Part shown: in pieces, positions 1-5,812 of the stretch
Position numbering within the stretch: position 1 is the first letter of the stretch
How the letters are laid out: every line of letters begins with the position of its first letter
The notes under the pieces: model-generated
The model's database searches: none
Seen by the model: the letters and a program-made list of their open reading frames with translations, nothing else
Told to the model about the DNA's origin: nothing
NCBI GenBank assembly: GCA_018895275.1
Contig: JAHIOQ010000006.1
Span: 1-43,034 of the forward strand
Length of the DNA: 43,034 nt
Direction of reading: 5' to 3'
Source: Candidatus Omnitrophota bacterium
Lineage (GTDB): Bacteria; Omnitrophota; Gorgyraeia; B26-G9
Translations under genes and position numbers: made by a program

Positions 1-90
1 AATATTGATAAAGTGACTAATGAGTTTGTAGATTATTTAAATAATTCTAAATTTCGTTATTCATTTTTAGGAATTAGTGCGGTATCGTAG
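1..90 (+). CDS. Possible 3' tail of an unidentified gene, cut by the window edge
   Basis: Frame 1 is open from the window edge to a TAG at 88-90, giving 29 residues that end in GISAVS. The stretch is AT-rich compared with the radC region beside it. It runs towards the HsdR fragment at 99-287, whose homology stops at the same place. I infer that foreign DNA joined here and may carry this gene. No family is recognisable, and 29 open codons could occur by chance. Confidence 0.3.
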   Translation, partial: NIDKVTNEFVDYLNNSKFRYSFLGISAVS

Positions 91-98
91 TGTTTTAT

Positions 99-287
99 CT
101 ATACCGGCTTGCGGTCTACAAAAAGGACATAATCAACAGGTCCGATATCAGTTGGATATTCCCGAACAGCAATGCCAAGTCCGGCGTTGAAATTCAATGC
201 CTTTCTGTTCTGCACTTTCCAGCCGGATTGCGCAAGCATTGCATCAATTTTGTCGCGTGCTATCTGTTCAGGATTTTGATTTGGCAT
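99..287 (-). pseudogene. hsdR: N-terminal fragment of a type I restriction enzyme HsdR subunit
   Basis: The 62 residues match the usual start of HsdR (R subunit of type I restriction enzymes): an ARDKIDAMLAQSGW-like opening, then NAGLGIAVREYP and DYVLFVDRKPV. In intact proteins this leads into the nuclease domain (VGVIEAK) and continues for roughly 700 to 1000 residues. Here a TAG follows VDRKPV directly and the sequence beyond is unrelated and AT-rich. The start has a GGAG ribosome site and lies 2 bases after the radC stop, so it was co-transcribed with radC. No hsdM or hsdS is in the window. It is a dead remnant of a restriction-modification locus, not a working enzyme. Confidence 0.8.
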
Positions 288-289
288 AA

Positions 290-991
290 TTACTCCACTA
301 ACCCTTCGTCTGCGAAACTGTAATATTGGTTTTCCCCGACAATGACATGATCAATGACCTTGATCTGCATCAACTTCCCCGCATCAATCAATTCTTTGGT
401 GAATTTCTTGTCCTGCGTGCTTGGCGTTATGTTTGCGCTGGGATGATTATGCGCGCAGATAATTGATGCCGCGAATTTCTGTAAGGCGCTGTGGATAATT
501 TCGCGCACAATCGGCATGGCATGATTGACCGTACCGTTAGCGGCGTCGGCAATATCTATAATACGGTTATTGCTGTCCAGATAGACGACCTTGAACAACT
601 CGGTCTTTAAATCTCTCATTTGAGGCATAAGGATATCCACAATATCCTTGGCTGATGATACCTTCTGTTTACCGGCATTTGCCTCATCCTCACGAAACCA
701 CCTGCTGATCTCAAGCGCGGCTTGGATATGAGCGACTTTGGCGCTCCCCAGCCCCTTGAATTCGTTCCAGTCCCGGGCGTCCGTATGCAACATGTTTCGG
801 AATGTGCCGAATTTACTCAAGACCTTTCTGGCAAGGTCAATAGCGCTGGTGCCGTGTGTACCGGTGCGCAAAAGAATCGCCAGAAGCTCTGAATTACTCA
901 AAGCCCCCGCGCCTTTCTTGAGGAGTTTTTCGCGTGGCCGATCATCTACTGGCCACGAACAAATACCGGTTATTTTCTTCACTTTACCCAT
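290..991 (-). CDS. radC: RadC family JAB-domain protein
   Basis: RadC (MPN/JAB1 metalloprotease-like fold) has an N-terminal helix-hairpin-helix region and a C-terminal JAB domain. The usual opening WPVDDRPREKLL is present, then SNSELLAILLRTGT and a GLGSAKVAHIQAA helix-hairpin-helix. The metal motif is H-x-H-P: CAHNHPSANITPSTQD. The length of 233 residues is normal. I start at 991 because the 25 codons upstream are only the translation of a palindromic repeat (1012-1058). Despite its name RadC is not clearly a repair protein; it is common in genomic islands and prophages, which fits its position between a toxin-antitoxin pair and an HsdR remnant. Confidence 0.9.
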   Translation of the reverse strand: MGKVKKITGICSWPVDDRPREKLLKKGAGALSNSELLAILLRTGTHGTSAIDLARKVLSKFGTFRNMLHTDARDWNEFKGLGSAKVAHIQAALEISRWFREDEANAGKQKVSSAKDIVDILMPQMRDLKTELFKVVYLDSNNRIIDIADAANGTVNHAMPIVREIIHSALQKFAASIICAHNHPSANITPSTQDKKFTKELIDAGKLMQIKVIDHVIVGENQYYSFADEGLVE

Positions 992-1011
992 AGTGTCTCT
1001 CTCGGTCTTCA

Positions 1012-1058
1012 CCCCGTTAGAAATAGTTCGCGGAACGCGAACGTCATTTCTAACGGGG
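1012..1058. repeat. Palindromic repeat with CCCCGTTAGA ends, upstream of radC
   Basis: A 47-bp palindrome with outer arms CCCCGTTAGAAAT (1012-1024) and ATTTCTAACGGGG (1046-1058) enclosing an inner hairpin GTTCGCG-GAA-CGCGAAC. The end sequence is shared with the 111-bp element at 33659-33769 (CCCGTTAGA...TCTAACGGG), so both belong to one repeat family. A TAAAC follows the right end here too, but I see no matching target duplication on the left. Confidence 0.85.
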
Positions 1059-1116
1059 TAAACCATTCTTCTCTTCTCTGTTCTTCACTTCGGATACTAT
1101 TTTTTCTTTACGATAA

Positions 1117-1128
1117 TCCCCTCAGAAG
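1117..1128 (+). promoter_or_regulatory. TTTACGATAATC motif at the 3' side of abiEii
   Basis: TTTACGATAATC is identical to a half-site of the palindrome upstream of abiEi (GATTATCGTAAAC, 2838-2850) but in the opposite orientation. It lies between the abiEii stop and radC. Close matches occur at 3819-3829 and 3911-3920. It may be a second binding site for the AbiEi regulator, or part of an element that once bounded the operon. Confidence 0.4.
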
Positions 1129-1137
1129 GACTTACCG

Positions 1138-2016
1138 TTATTCAATATCTTTTAACGTGGCATTGATATTCTTAAGCGTTGCCGCGAGACTAAATTTTTT
1201 CTTCTCTTCCAGCGTCAAAACGTCTAAAAGTTCCGCCTCAATACGCGCCTCCATATCACTGATCTCTTTGTCGGAACGTCCTAAATTAAACCGGTATTTC
1301 TTCAGGTCTGTATCAAACTCATCTTCAGCCAGCTTCTTCTTAAATAACCGCAAAAACTCCGGGTCATTAAAGTTAAACCCGACCTTTATAAGATGCCCGA
1401 GATCATAAAAATCTCTGGGTGCTATCTCAAGGCGCGTTGCCGCGGCTCTTAGTTTTTCAGAAACGAGCTCTTTGAGCGCAAAACAATTAACTGATCCCGC
1501 ATCAAAAAGCGGCTCTTTTGTAAACGGATGCAAAAAAGTATGACTGATTTTCTTTTTTGAAACCGGCAAATAAGGATTGAACCGCAACCCGATCTCAAGT
1601 TTTATGGATTGCGGTTTTTCCACTACCACTGAGCCATAATCTATGTAGAAAACATATTGCTTTGATACATTGCGACCCGCTTTGTCAATTCCTTCAACAG
1701 TCATTCCGCGTTCTTTCGCAACTTCCTTAACCTTATCTTTAACAGGTTTCATCAGGTTACTGCGTATAGTTCGTGTCACGTCTCCGGAGGGCAGTTTCAT
1801 TGAGAAATCCAAATCTTCGCTCAAGCGGTAATATGAGTAATATATCTTGTTAAGACATGTCCCGCCTTTGAATATCAGGTCATCGCTTAGGCTATGAATC
1901 CCGTCGAGCAAGATCGTTATGTAATAATCTTTTTCTAAGAGCCCCAATGAAAAGCCGGTCTGGCCGGCCGTACGCTCAAGAATGTTTAAGAATTCGTCTT
2001 TATTGTCGTGAATCAT
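1138..2016 (-). CDS. abiEii: AbiEii-type nucleotidyltransferase toxin
   Basis: Toxin of a type IV abortive-infection system. AbiEii/MenA-like enzymes are nucleotidyltransferases that block growth, for example by modifying tRNA. The signature lies near residues 50-75: FKGGTCLNKIYY, then RLSEDLDFS with the metal-binding D-x-D. Upstream is the family opening LLEKDYYITILL. A second conserved part is CFALKELVSEKLRA followed by RDFYDLGHLI. I chose the ATG at 2016, with GGAAGG about 8 bases upstream; the ATGs at 2037 and 2070 lie inside abiEi and would add residues unlike the family. It overlaps the abiEi stop, indicating translational coupling. The 292-residue length is typical. Cognate antitoxin: the gene at 2000-2791. 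Confidence 0.9.
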   Translation of the reverse strand: MIHDNKDEFLNILERTAGQTGFSLGLLEKDYYITILLDGIHSLSDDLIFKGGTCLNKIYYSYYRLSEDLDFSMKLPSGDVTRTIRSNLMKPVKDKVKEVAKERGMTVEGIDKAGRNVSKQYVFYIDYGSVVVEKPQSIKLEIGLRFNPYLPVSKKKISHTFLHPFTKEPLFDAGSVNCFALKELVSEKLRAAATRLEIAPRDFYDLGHLIKVGFNFNDPEFLRLFKKKLAEDEFDTDLKKYRFNLGRSDKEISDMEARIEAELLDVLTLEEKKKFSLAATLKNINATLKDIE

Positions 2017-2791
2017 CGATAATAACCTTCCATGCATTATTGATTTCACCTCTTCGCGTCTGTGAGCCATAGAGAGTTACAAGGGTATTTCTGTTTTTTA
2101 CGCTTTTAAGAAGAGGGGCAAGCACGGAGATGGAAACTCCGGCTTTTTCAAGCACAAAGCCTATTCGCTTGCGGGTTGAAACACTGGGAAATATTGACGC
2201 ATATTTGATTAGTTTCTTGAGATCGGTCTTGTTCGATGAACTTGTTTCCTGAAAGAGATCCAGAGCCTTCTTGAGTCCGCCTACCGGATCAGGGAAATAG
2301 ACAAGATCAATCAATGTCCTTTCCCTATCGCTTACAATAACCTGAGACTCCCTGATTTTTACCTTTTCAAGGCCGTACATCCGATTGGCCGGCACCTTAA
2401 GAAGCTTAAACGAAATGCCGCAAATCTCCCGCTCACGTTGAAGCGATGTATTTAAAATATAGAAGGTTTGAAATATCTGCTCCGTCAAGCCATAGTAATT
2501 ATACATTGTTGAATAGCCCAGGTAATAATTGCCTTTCGGAAAAAGAACCGGTGGAATTAAAAACTCATTTACCCTTCTCCCTGCGGGACCAGACTCTAAG
2601 GGCGAATAATAATAGATGCCCTTGATGATCGGTTTCAAAATCCCCTTCTTCTTGAGTTGATAGATAATCTGGCGCGTCAAAAAGGATTGCCCAAAAAACT
2701 TGTCAAACTTCTCTTTAGTGATGAGCGTTACCTTCTCATATGAAAGACGAGAAATAACTTCTGTTTCTTTTGGCCCAAAATATTTTACCAT
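2000..2791 (-). CDS. abiEi: AbiEi-type antitoxin and transcriptional regulator
   Basis: The N-terminus carries a winged-helix pattern (ITKEKFDKFFG, then LTRQIIYQLKKKGILKPIIKGIYYYSP) as in AbiEi proteins, which recognise promoter operators. The remaining roughly 180 residues form the antitoxin domain, with YYLGYSTMYNYYGL and VSDRERTLIDLVYFP, both typical of the family. The 263-residue length is normal. It is first in the operon and overlaps abiEii. In this family AbiEi represses its own promoter through inverted repeats, and a matching promoter and palindrome lie just upstream at 2814-2881. Confidence 0.88.
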   Translation of the reverse strand: MVKYFGPKETEVISRLSYEKVTLITKEKFDKFFGQSFLTRQIIYQLKKKGILKPIIKGIYYYSPLESGPAGRRVNEFLIPPVLFPKGNYYLGYSTMYNYYGLTEQIFQTFYILNTSLQREREICGISFKLLKVPANRMYGLEKVKIRESQVIVSDRERTLIDLVYFPDPVGGLKKALDLFQETSSSNKTDLKKLIKYASIFPSVSTRKRIGFVLEKAGVSISVLAPLLKSVKNRNTLVTLYGSQTRRGEINNAWKVIIDDSRQ

Positions 2792-2813
2792 GGTTTTATC
2801 CCATTGTCCTATA

Positions 2814-2850
2814 GTTTACGGTTATCAGTCAGTGAACGATTATCGTAAAC
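2814..2850. promoter_or_regulatory. Probable AbiEi operator
   Basis: Imperfect inverted repeat GTTTACGGTTATC (2814-2826) and GATTATCGTAAAC (2838-2850) with an 11-base spacer; 11 of 13 positions match. It sits immediately downstream of the -10 box, over the expected transcription start, where a repressor would act. AbiEi binding is inferred from family behaviour. Confidence 0.65.
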
Positions 2851-2852
2851 TT

Positions 2853-2881
2853 CTTATACAACAAAAATCTGCGGTTGTCAA
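2853..2881 (-). promoter_or_regulatory. Sigma-70-type promoter of abiEi-abiEii
   Basis: On the minus strand TTGACA (2876-2881) is followed after 17 bases by TATAAG (2853-2858). The downstream operator overlaps the expected start near 2846. Confidence 0.75.
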
Positions 2882-3030
2882 CATAAATGTCATATCCTGA
2901 GAGCCTTATTTGTAAACTAAAAATAATGACTCAAGGCGCACGACTGCTCATTTCGCCCCTTTGAGGCGTTTAGCTATTTTTTGGCCGTCCTTAATCGTTG
3001 GATTTTTGATCTAACCTCTCGACTTGCCGC

Positions 3031-3738
3031 TTACCGCATCGCTTTTAACAGCTCCAAATCCTTCAGCATCTGGTCGTGATACTCAAAGAGATATTCCAGA
3101 ATCACATTGCCATTCCATTTGCTGTCTATCAGATAACGCACCACATCTTTGCAAAAATCATCTATAGGCAAATGCTGTTTACCGCCTTCTCTGGCTGAAA
3201 GATGAACATTTAAAATGCGCTCTTTATAGCCTTTGAGCAAACTCCAGACCTTTTCGTCATCACGTATATGCGATGTATCCAGCGTCATCGGCAAATTACA
3301 TGATACTATTTCATCGGGAGTGAAAACTCTTCGCTTGCCTTCAAAGGTCTCAATGCAAAAGACCGCATCGTTTTTATCCAAACCGGTAAAATATTCTAAA
3401 TTCTTGAGTGCTTCGTCTTGTACCGCTTGATCTTTATTAACATTATTAGGATGCAGGGTAATAGTCATCGCTCCGAGCGTTTTCGCGAACTCGGACATCT
3501 CCTTGCCCCATACCTTAAACCTCTTATCTGTAATAGGCGATTGAACCGCGTGGACGCTTAGAACCTGCGTGCCATAAGATTTAATCTTTCCCGCGGTCTC
3601 ACCTAAATGCGCCCTAACCGGCTCATAGATGTCCCAGTAATATGGCAATGCTACCTCTACAGGAACGTTTATATTGGCATATCTCTCTTCAATCTGGTCA
3701 ATTCTGTCAAATGATTGTCTGATGCCGAATTTTATCAT
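3031..3738 (-). CDS. Xylose isomerase-like TIM-barrel protein (sugar isomerase/epimerase or AP endonuclease 2 superfamily)
   Basis: 235 residues with the pattern of the AP endonuclease 2 / xylose isomerase-like TIM barrel: VLSVHAVQSP, MTITLHPNN, VFCIETFEG, MTLDTSHI, ILNVHLSA and VILEYLFEY are successive strand ends carrying the His, Glu and Asp metal ligands expected of that fold. The substrate cannot be told from sequence. I start at MIKFGIRQ (3738); a GTG 48 bases upstream adds residues unlike the family. It stands alone between two toxin-antitoxin pairs, 139 bases or more from either neighbour's coding sequence. It could be housekeeping or island cargo. Confidence 0.75.
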   Translation of the reverse strand: MIKFGIRQSFDRIDQIEERYANINVPVEVALPYYWDIYEPVRAHLGETAGKIKSYGTQVLSVHAVQSPITDKRFKVWGKEMSEFAKTLGAMTITLHPNNVNKDQAVQDEALKNLEYFTGLDKNDAVFCIETFEGKRRVFTPDEIVSCNLPMTLDTSHIRDDEKVWSLLKGYKERILNVHLSAREGGKQHLPIDDFCKDVVRYLIDSKWNGNVILEYLFEYHDQMLKDLELLKAMR

Positions 3739-3924
3739 CTTATATGTCCTATTTTGCCACCTTTGGCTGTAATTATAGCTATTCACAAGCGATTTTATAC
3801 GATGATCATTCAGCTACCGACTATCGTAATTTTTCTATAACTTATCCGGCGTTCCATCGTATAAGTCCGGGGTTAAATCTGACTGTCAATATTCTTTCAA
3901 ATCAACATCCATTATCGTAAGTCT
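3739..3924. promoter_or_regulatory. Intergenic region with inverted repeat and two TTACGATA motifs
   Basis: Upstream of the TIM-barrel gene. It holds TTATACGATG (about 3796-3805) and CATCGTATAA (about 3855-3864) as a distant 10-bp inverted repeat, plus two sites related to the abiEi operator half-site: ACTATCGTAA (about 3820-3829) and ATTATCGTAA (3911-3920). No clear -35/-10 pair is visible. The sites may put the TIM-barrel gene under the same regulator as abiEi (inference). Confidence 0.4.
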
Positions 3925-4716
3925 TCACTCTTCAACCCTTCGCCGGATTCCACTAAACTTATCAAAAACATCTTGCCGCACATCATCAATATAGGCATCA
4001 GGGCCATTCTCCTGTTCTACAAGCAAGGGCCCTTTTGAGTCGATACTACTGAAATATTCTTTAAGGTTTTCCTTAACCTTTTTCCCTTCTTTTTGTTTTT
4101 TAATAAGAGTGACGACATCATCAGCAAGCTGTTCCTTTTTAGGGCAGAATCTCAACATATAGTAAACATAATAAAGATCCTTCTTTAACTTATCCTTATT
4201 CTCTCTCTCTATAAATGTAAGCATTTTATGGAAAGTAAACATGGATTCGGTTGGTATCTGAATAGCCCTTGCATCCATTTGCGCCGTCATCACAGAATCA
4301 AGCAATAAACTGAAATGTTTGATCTCGTTGATTTTGATTGCTGTGCCGATAATTTTATCCACAATCTTTCTTGGAACCTTAGGGTCAGTAATAAATTCAA
4401 CCTCGGCTTTCAGATCTCCCTCCAGGTCTTTTACAATCGGTATAAAAGGAACCATTCTATCCATTGAAACATGGCGTTCTCCATAACCCAGCCTTTGAAC
4501 ACGAGAAGAAACTGTATCTTTACCCTTAAAATCTTGAGCGCCAACGCCAAAATCAATATCTCCTGTTGTTACCGCCATATTAGGGACATTCTTCCAAATA
4601 TACCTGGCATAGATATAAGGCACCCAGCCGCCGACAAGCACCAGATATGGCAAAAAATCAGCCAAATCATTTATGACTTTGATAAGAAGTTTCTCTCCCG
4701 GAAATTCTTTAGACAA
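3925..4716 (-). CDS. Nucleotidyltransferase-fold protein, putative toxin partner of the AbiEi-like gene upstream
   Basis: The N-terminus reads LPYLVLVGGWVPYIYARY then TGDIDFGVGAQ, the G-G-W...D-x-D pattern of minimal or AbiEii-like nucleotidyltransferases (metal aspartates about residue 53-55). The rest is mostly helical with many lysines and has no other clear motif. Its start overlaps the preceding AbiEi-like gene by 8 bases, the usual antitoxin-toxin order. It is not a close relative of abiEii at 1138, whose FKGG motif it lacks. I infer a type IV-like toxin; a housekeeping role is possible. Family recognition is good, toxicity is inferred. Confidence 0.7.
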   Translation of the reverse strand: MSKEFPGEKLLIKVINDLADFLPYLVLVGGWVPYIYARYIWKNVPNMAVTTGDIDFGVGAQDFKGKDTVSSRVQRLGYGERHVSMDRMVPFIPIVKDLEGDLKAEVEFITDPKVPRKIVDKIIGTAIKINEIKHFSLLLDSVMTAQMDARAIQIPTESMFTFHKMLTFIERENKDKLKKDLYYVYYMLRFCPKKEQLADDVVTLIKKQKEGKKVKENLKEYFSSIDSKGPLLVEQENGPDAYIDDVRQDVFDKFSGIRRRVEE

Positions 4717-5383
4717 TGTTCTTTCCTTCCTCTTTTAAAGTTTTCAGCAAATACTCCGCGTGGTCTCTGCCTCTCTGCGGAAAATGATACAGATCCAAAT
4801 AAAGTTGGAGATATGAGACCACATTGTACCCTTTTATTGTTTGAGTATTAAAAAATACGGCGGTTTTATAATACGGTTTTATTAAACAAAAATTCCCGCC
4901 TCTTTTTAATTCTTTCAGATCAAGAGCCTGTCTTAAGTCCAGTGAAGCATTTTTGAAATTTTCTGCCGGTAAATAGCAGTACATCGTCGGCGTATTGACG
5001 TAATGCGTAATAAAATTCGCTCCTGTATGGAGCGTCAAAGCATATGCCTGCTCTTGTTTTTTAGAAGCAAAATAGTTTTTCAAACTCCTTAAAACATCTT
5101 CGCGCGCGGAATAATAAAGATAAGTCTCATTGCGCTCGAATTTATAAAGCTTTAGCCATTCCTCGATTAGCTCCTCTTTGTTTTGCAATACGCTATGCGC
5201 AAGCCTTCCGGAACGAATCCCTCCGACAAAACCCTTAGCGCGTAATTCGGACAAGACTGCAGCCGCGCGCGCTCGGCCCACGCCAAATTCCTTCTCAAAA
5301 TCTCTGGCAACCCATTTTCGGGCCGGCTGGGATAACATGGCACGTATAATAATTGCCGCTTTATCGCTTAAGAGTATTTTCAT
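4709..5383 (-). CDS. AbiEi-like antitoxin / transcriptional regulator (AbiEi_2 type)
   Basis: 224 residues. The N-terminal 60 form a winged helix: IIIRAMLSQPARKWVARDFEKEF, then GVGRARAAAVLSELRAKGFV and a basic wing (GIRSGRL). The middle has EEWLKLYKFERNETYLYYSA and the end resembles the type IV AbiEi family, with YVNTPTMYCYL and YLQLYLDLYHFPQRGRDHAEYLLK. That last segment (QLYLDL..P.RG...AE.L) is characteristic of these antitoxin regulators. It is followed with overlap by a nucleotidyltransferase, and a palindromic operator lies about 70 bases upstream. A repeat was inserted next to its start codon (5384-5432), so the ribosome site is now partly made by the repeat. Confidence 0.82.
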   Translation of the reverse strand: MKILLSDKAAIIIRAMLSQPARKWVARDFEKEFGVGRARAAAVLSELRAKGFVGGIRSGRLAHSVLQNKEELIEEWLKLYKFERNETYLYYSAREDVLRSLKNYFASKKQEQAYALTLHTGANFITHYVNTPTMYCYLPAENFKNASLDLRQALDLKELKRGGNFCLIKPYYKTAVFFNTQTIKGYNVVSYLQLYLDLYHFPQRGRDHAEYLLKTLKEEGKNIV

Positions 5384-5432
5384 CCTTCGACTCCCTTATG
5401 CTCAGGATGACCCTGAGCGTAGTTAAATGGAG
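5384..5432. repeat. REP-like palindromic repeat at the start codon of the AbiEi-like gene
   Basis: The arms TGCTCAGG and CCCTGAGCG flank an ATGA loop, with outer parts CCTTCGACT and AGTTAAATGG: an eroded copy of the common bacterial repeat CCTTCGACTACGCTCAGG and its complement. On the minus strand it lies between a strong AAGGAG plus ATG (ATG at 5433-5435) and the real ATG at 5381-5383. Confidence 0.8.
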
Positions 5433-5453
5433 CATTATATTTACTCCTTACAT

Positions 5454-5513
5454 AAATGTCCAATTCTTCTAAATGTCCACTACCTAGTGGACATTTACTA
5501 TTAGTGGACATTT
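5454..5513. promoter_or_regulatory. Nested palindromic operator with four AATGTCCA half-sites
   Basis: AAATGTCCA (5454-5462), AAATGTCCACTA (5471-5482), TAGTGGACATTT (5485-5496) and TAGTGGACATTT (5502-5513). The inner pair is a perfect 12-bp inverted repeat with a 2-base centre. Each outer site is spaced exactly 17 bases from its inner neighbour, so the whole block is symmetric. It starts directly after the -10 box, as expected for autorepression by the downstream AbiEi-like regulator. Confidence 0.85.
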
Positions 5514-5514
5514 T

Positions 5515-5542
5515 ATTTTACCATAATTCATAATAAAGTCAA
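5515..5542 (-). promoter_or_regulatory. Promoter of the second toxin-antitoxin pair
   Basis: Minus strand TTGACT (5537-5542), 16 bases, TAAAAT (5515-5520). The operator block begins 1 base downstream of the -10 box. Confidence 0.7.
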
Positions 5543-5812
5543 TATAAATCTTAGATGGAATTATTATTTAGAAAGTTCGTATCGGCTACTGTAGAAATCC
5601 TGCGTGTCGCAAAAATTGCATACTTTTCGCGACAAGGGTGTTTCATGGAATAGAACAAGTGTTCGATGTTATAGAACAGGTGGAGATTGTACAGATTCCC
5701 GCTTTCGCGGGAATAACAGCGGTGCAGGAACAACAATGATTGTAATACCTTAGCACTTCCCTGCCAAAACCTCGGCGATGCTTAGTATCTCTTAGGATAA
5801 ACCGGCTAACGC
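5543..5812. repeat. Gene-free spacer with a REP-type hairpin
   Basis: Between the second toxin-antitoxin promoter and the GH94-like gene. At about 5695-5712 the sequence has GATTCCCGC-TTTC-GCGGGAAT, the very common dispersed repeat whose translation gives ESGNL or VIPAKAGI. A weaker hairpin TGTCGC...GCGACA lies at about 5607-5636. I see no gene and no clear terminator for the GH94-like gene. Short open frames here are only translations of the repeat. Confidence 0.6.

Noticed and set aside
992-1066. Longer start for radC
   Set aside because: The extension is the translation of the palindrome at 1012-1058.
2930-3030. Terminator after the TIM-barrel gene
   Set aside because: CGCCCCTTTGAGGCG is followed by a T-run only on the plus strand, where there is no gene to terminate; too weak to call.
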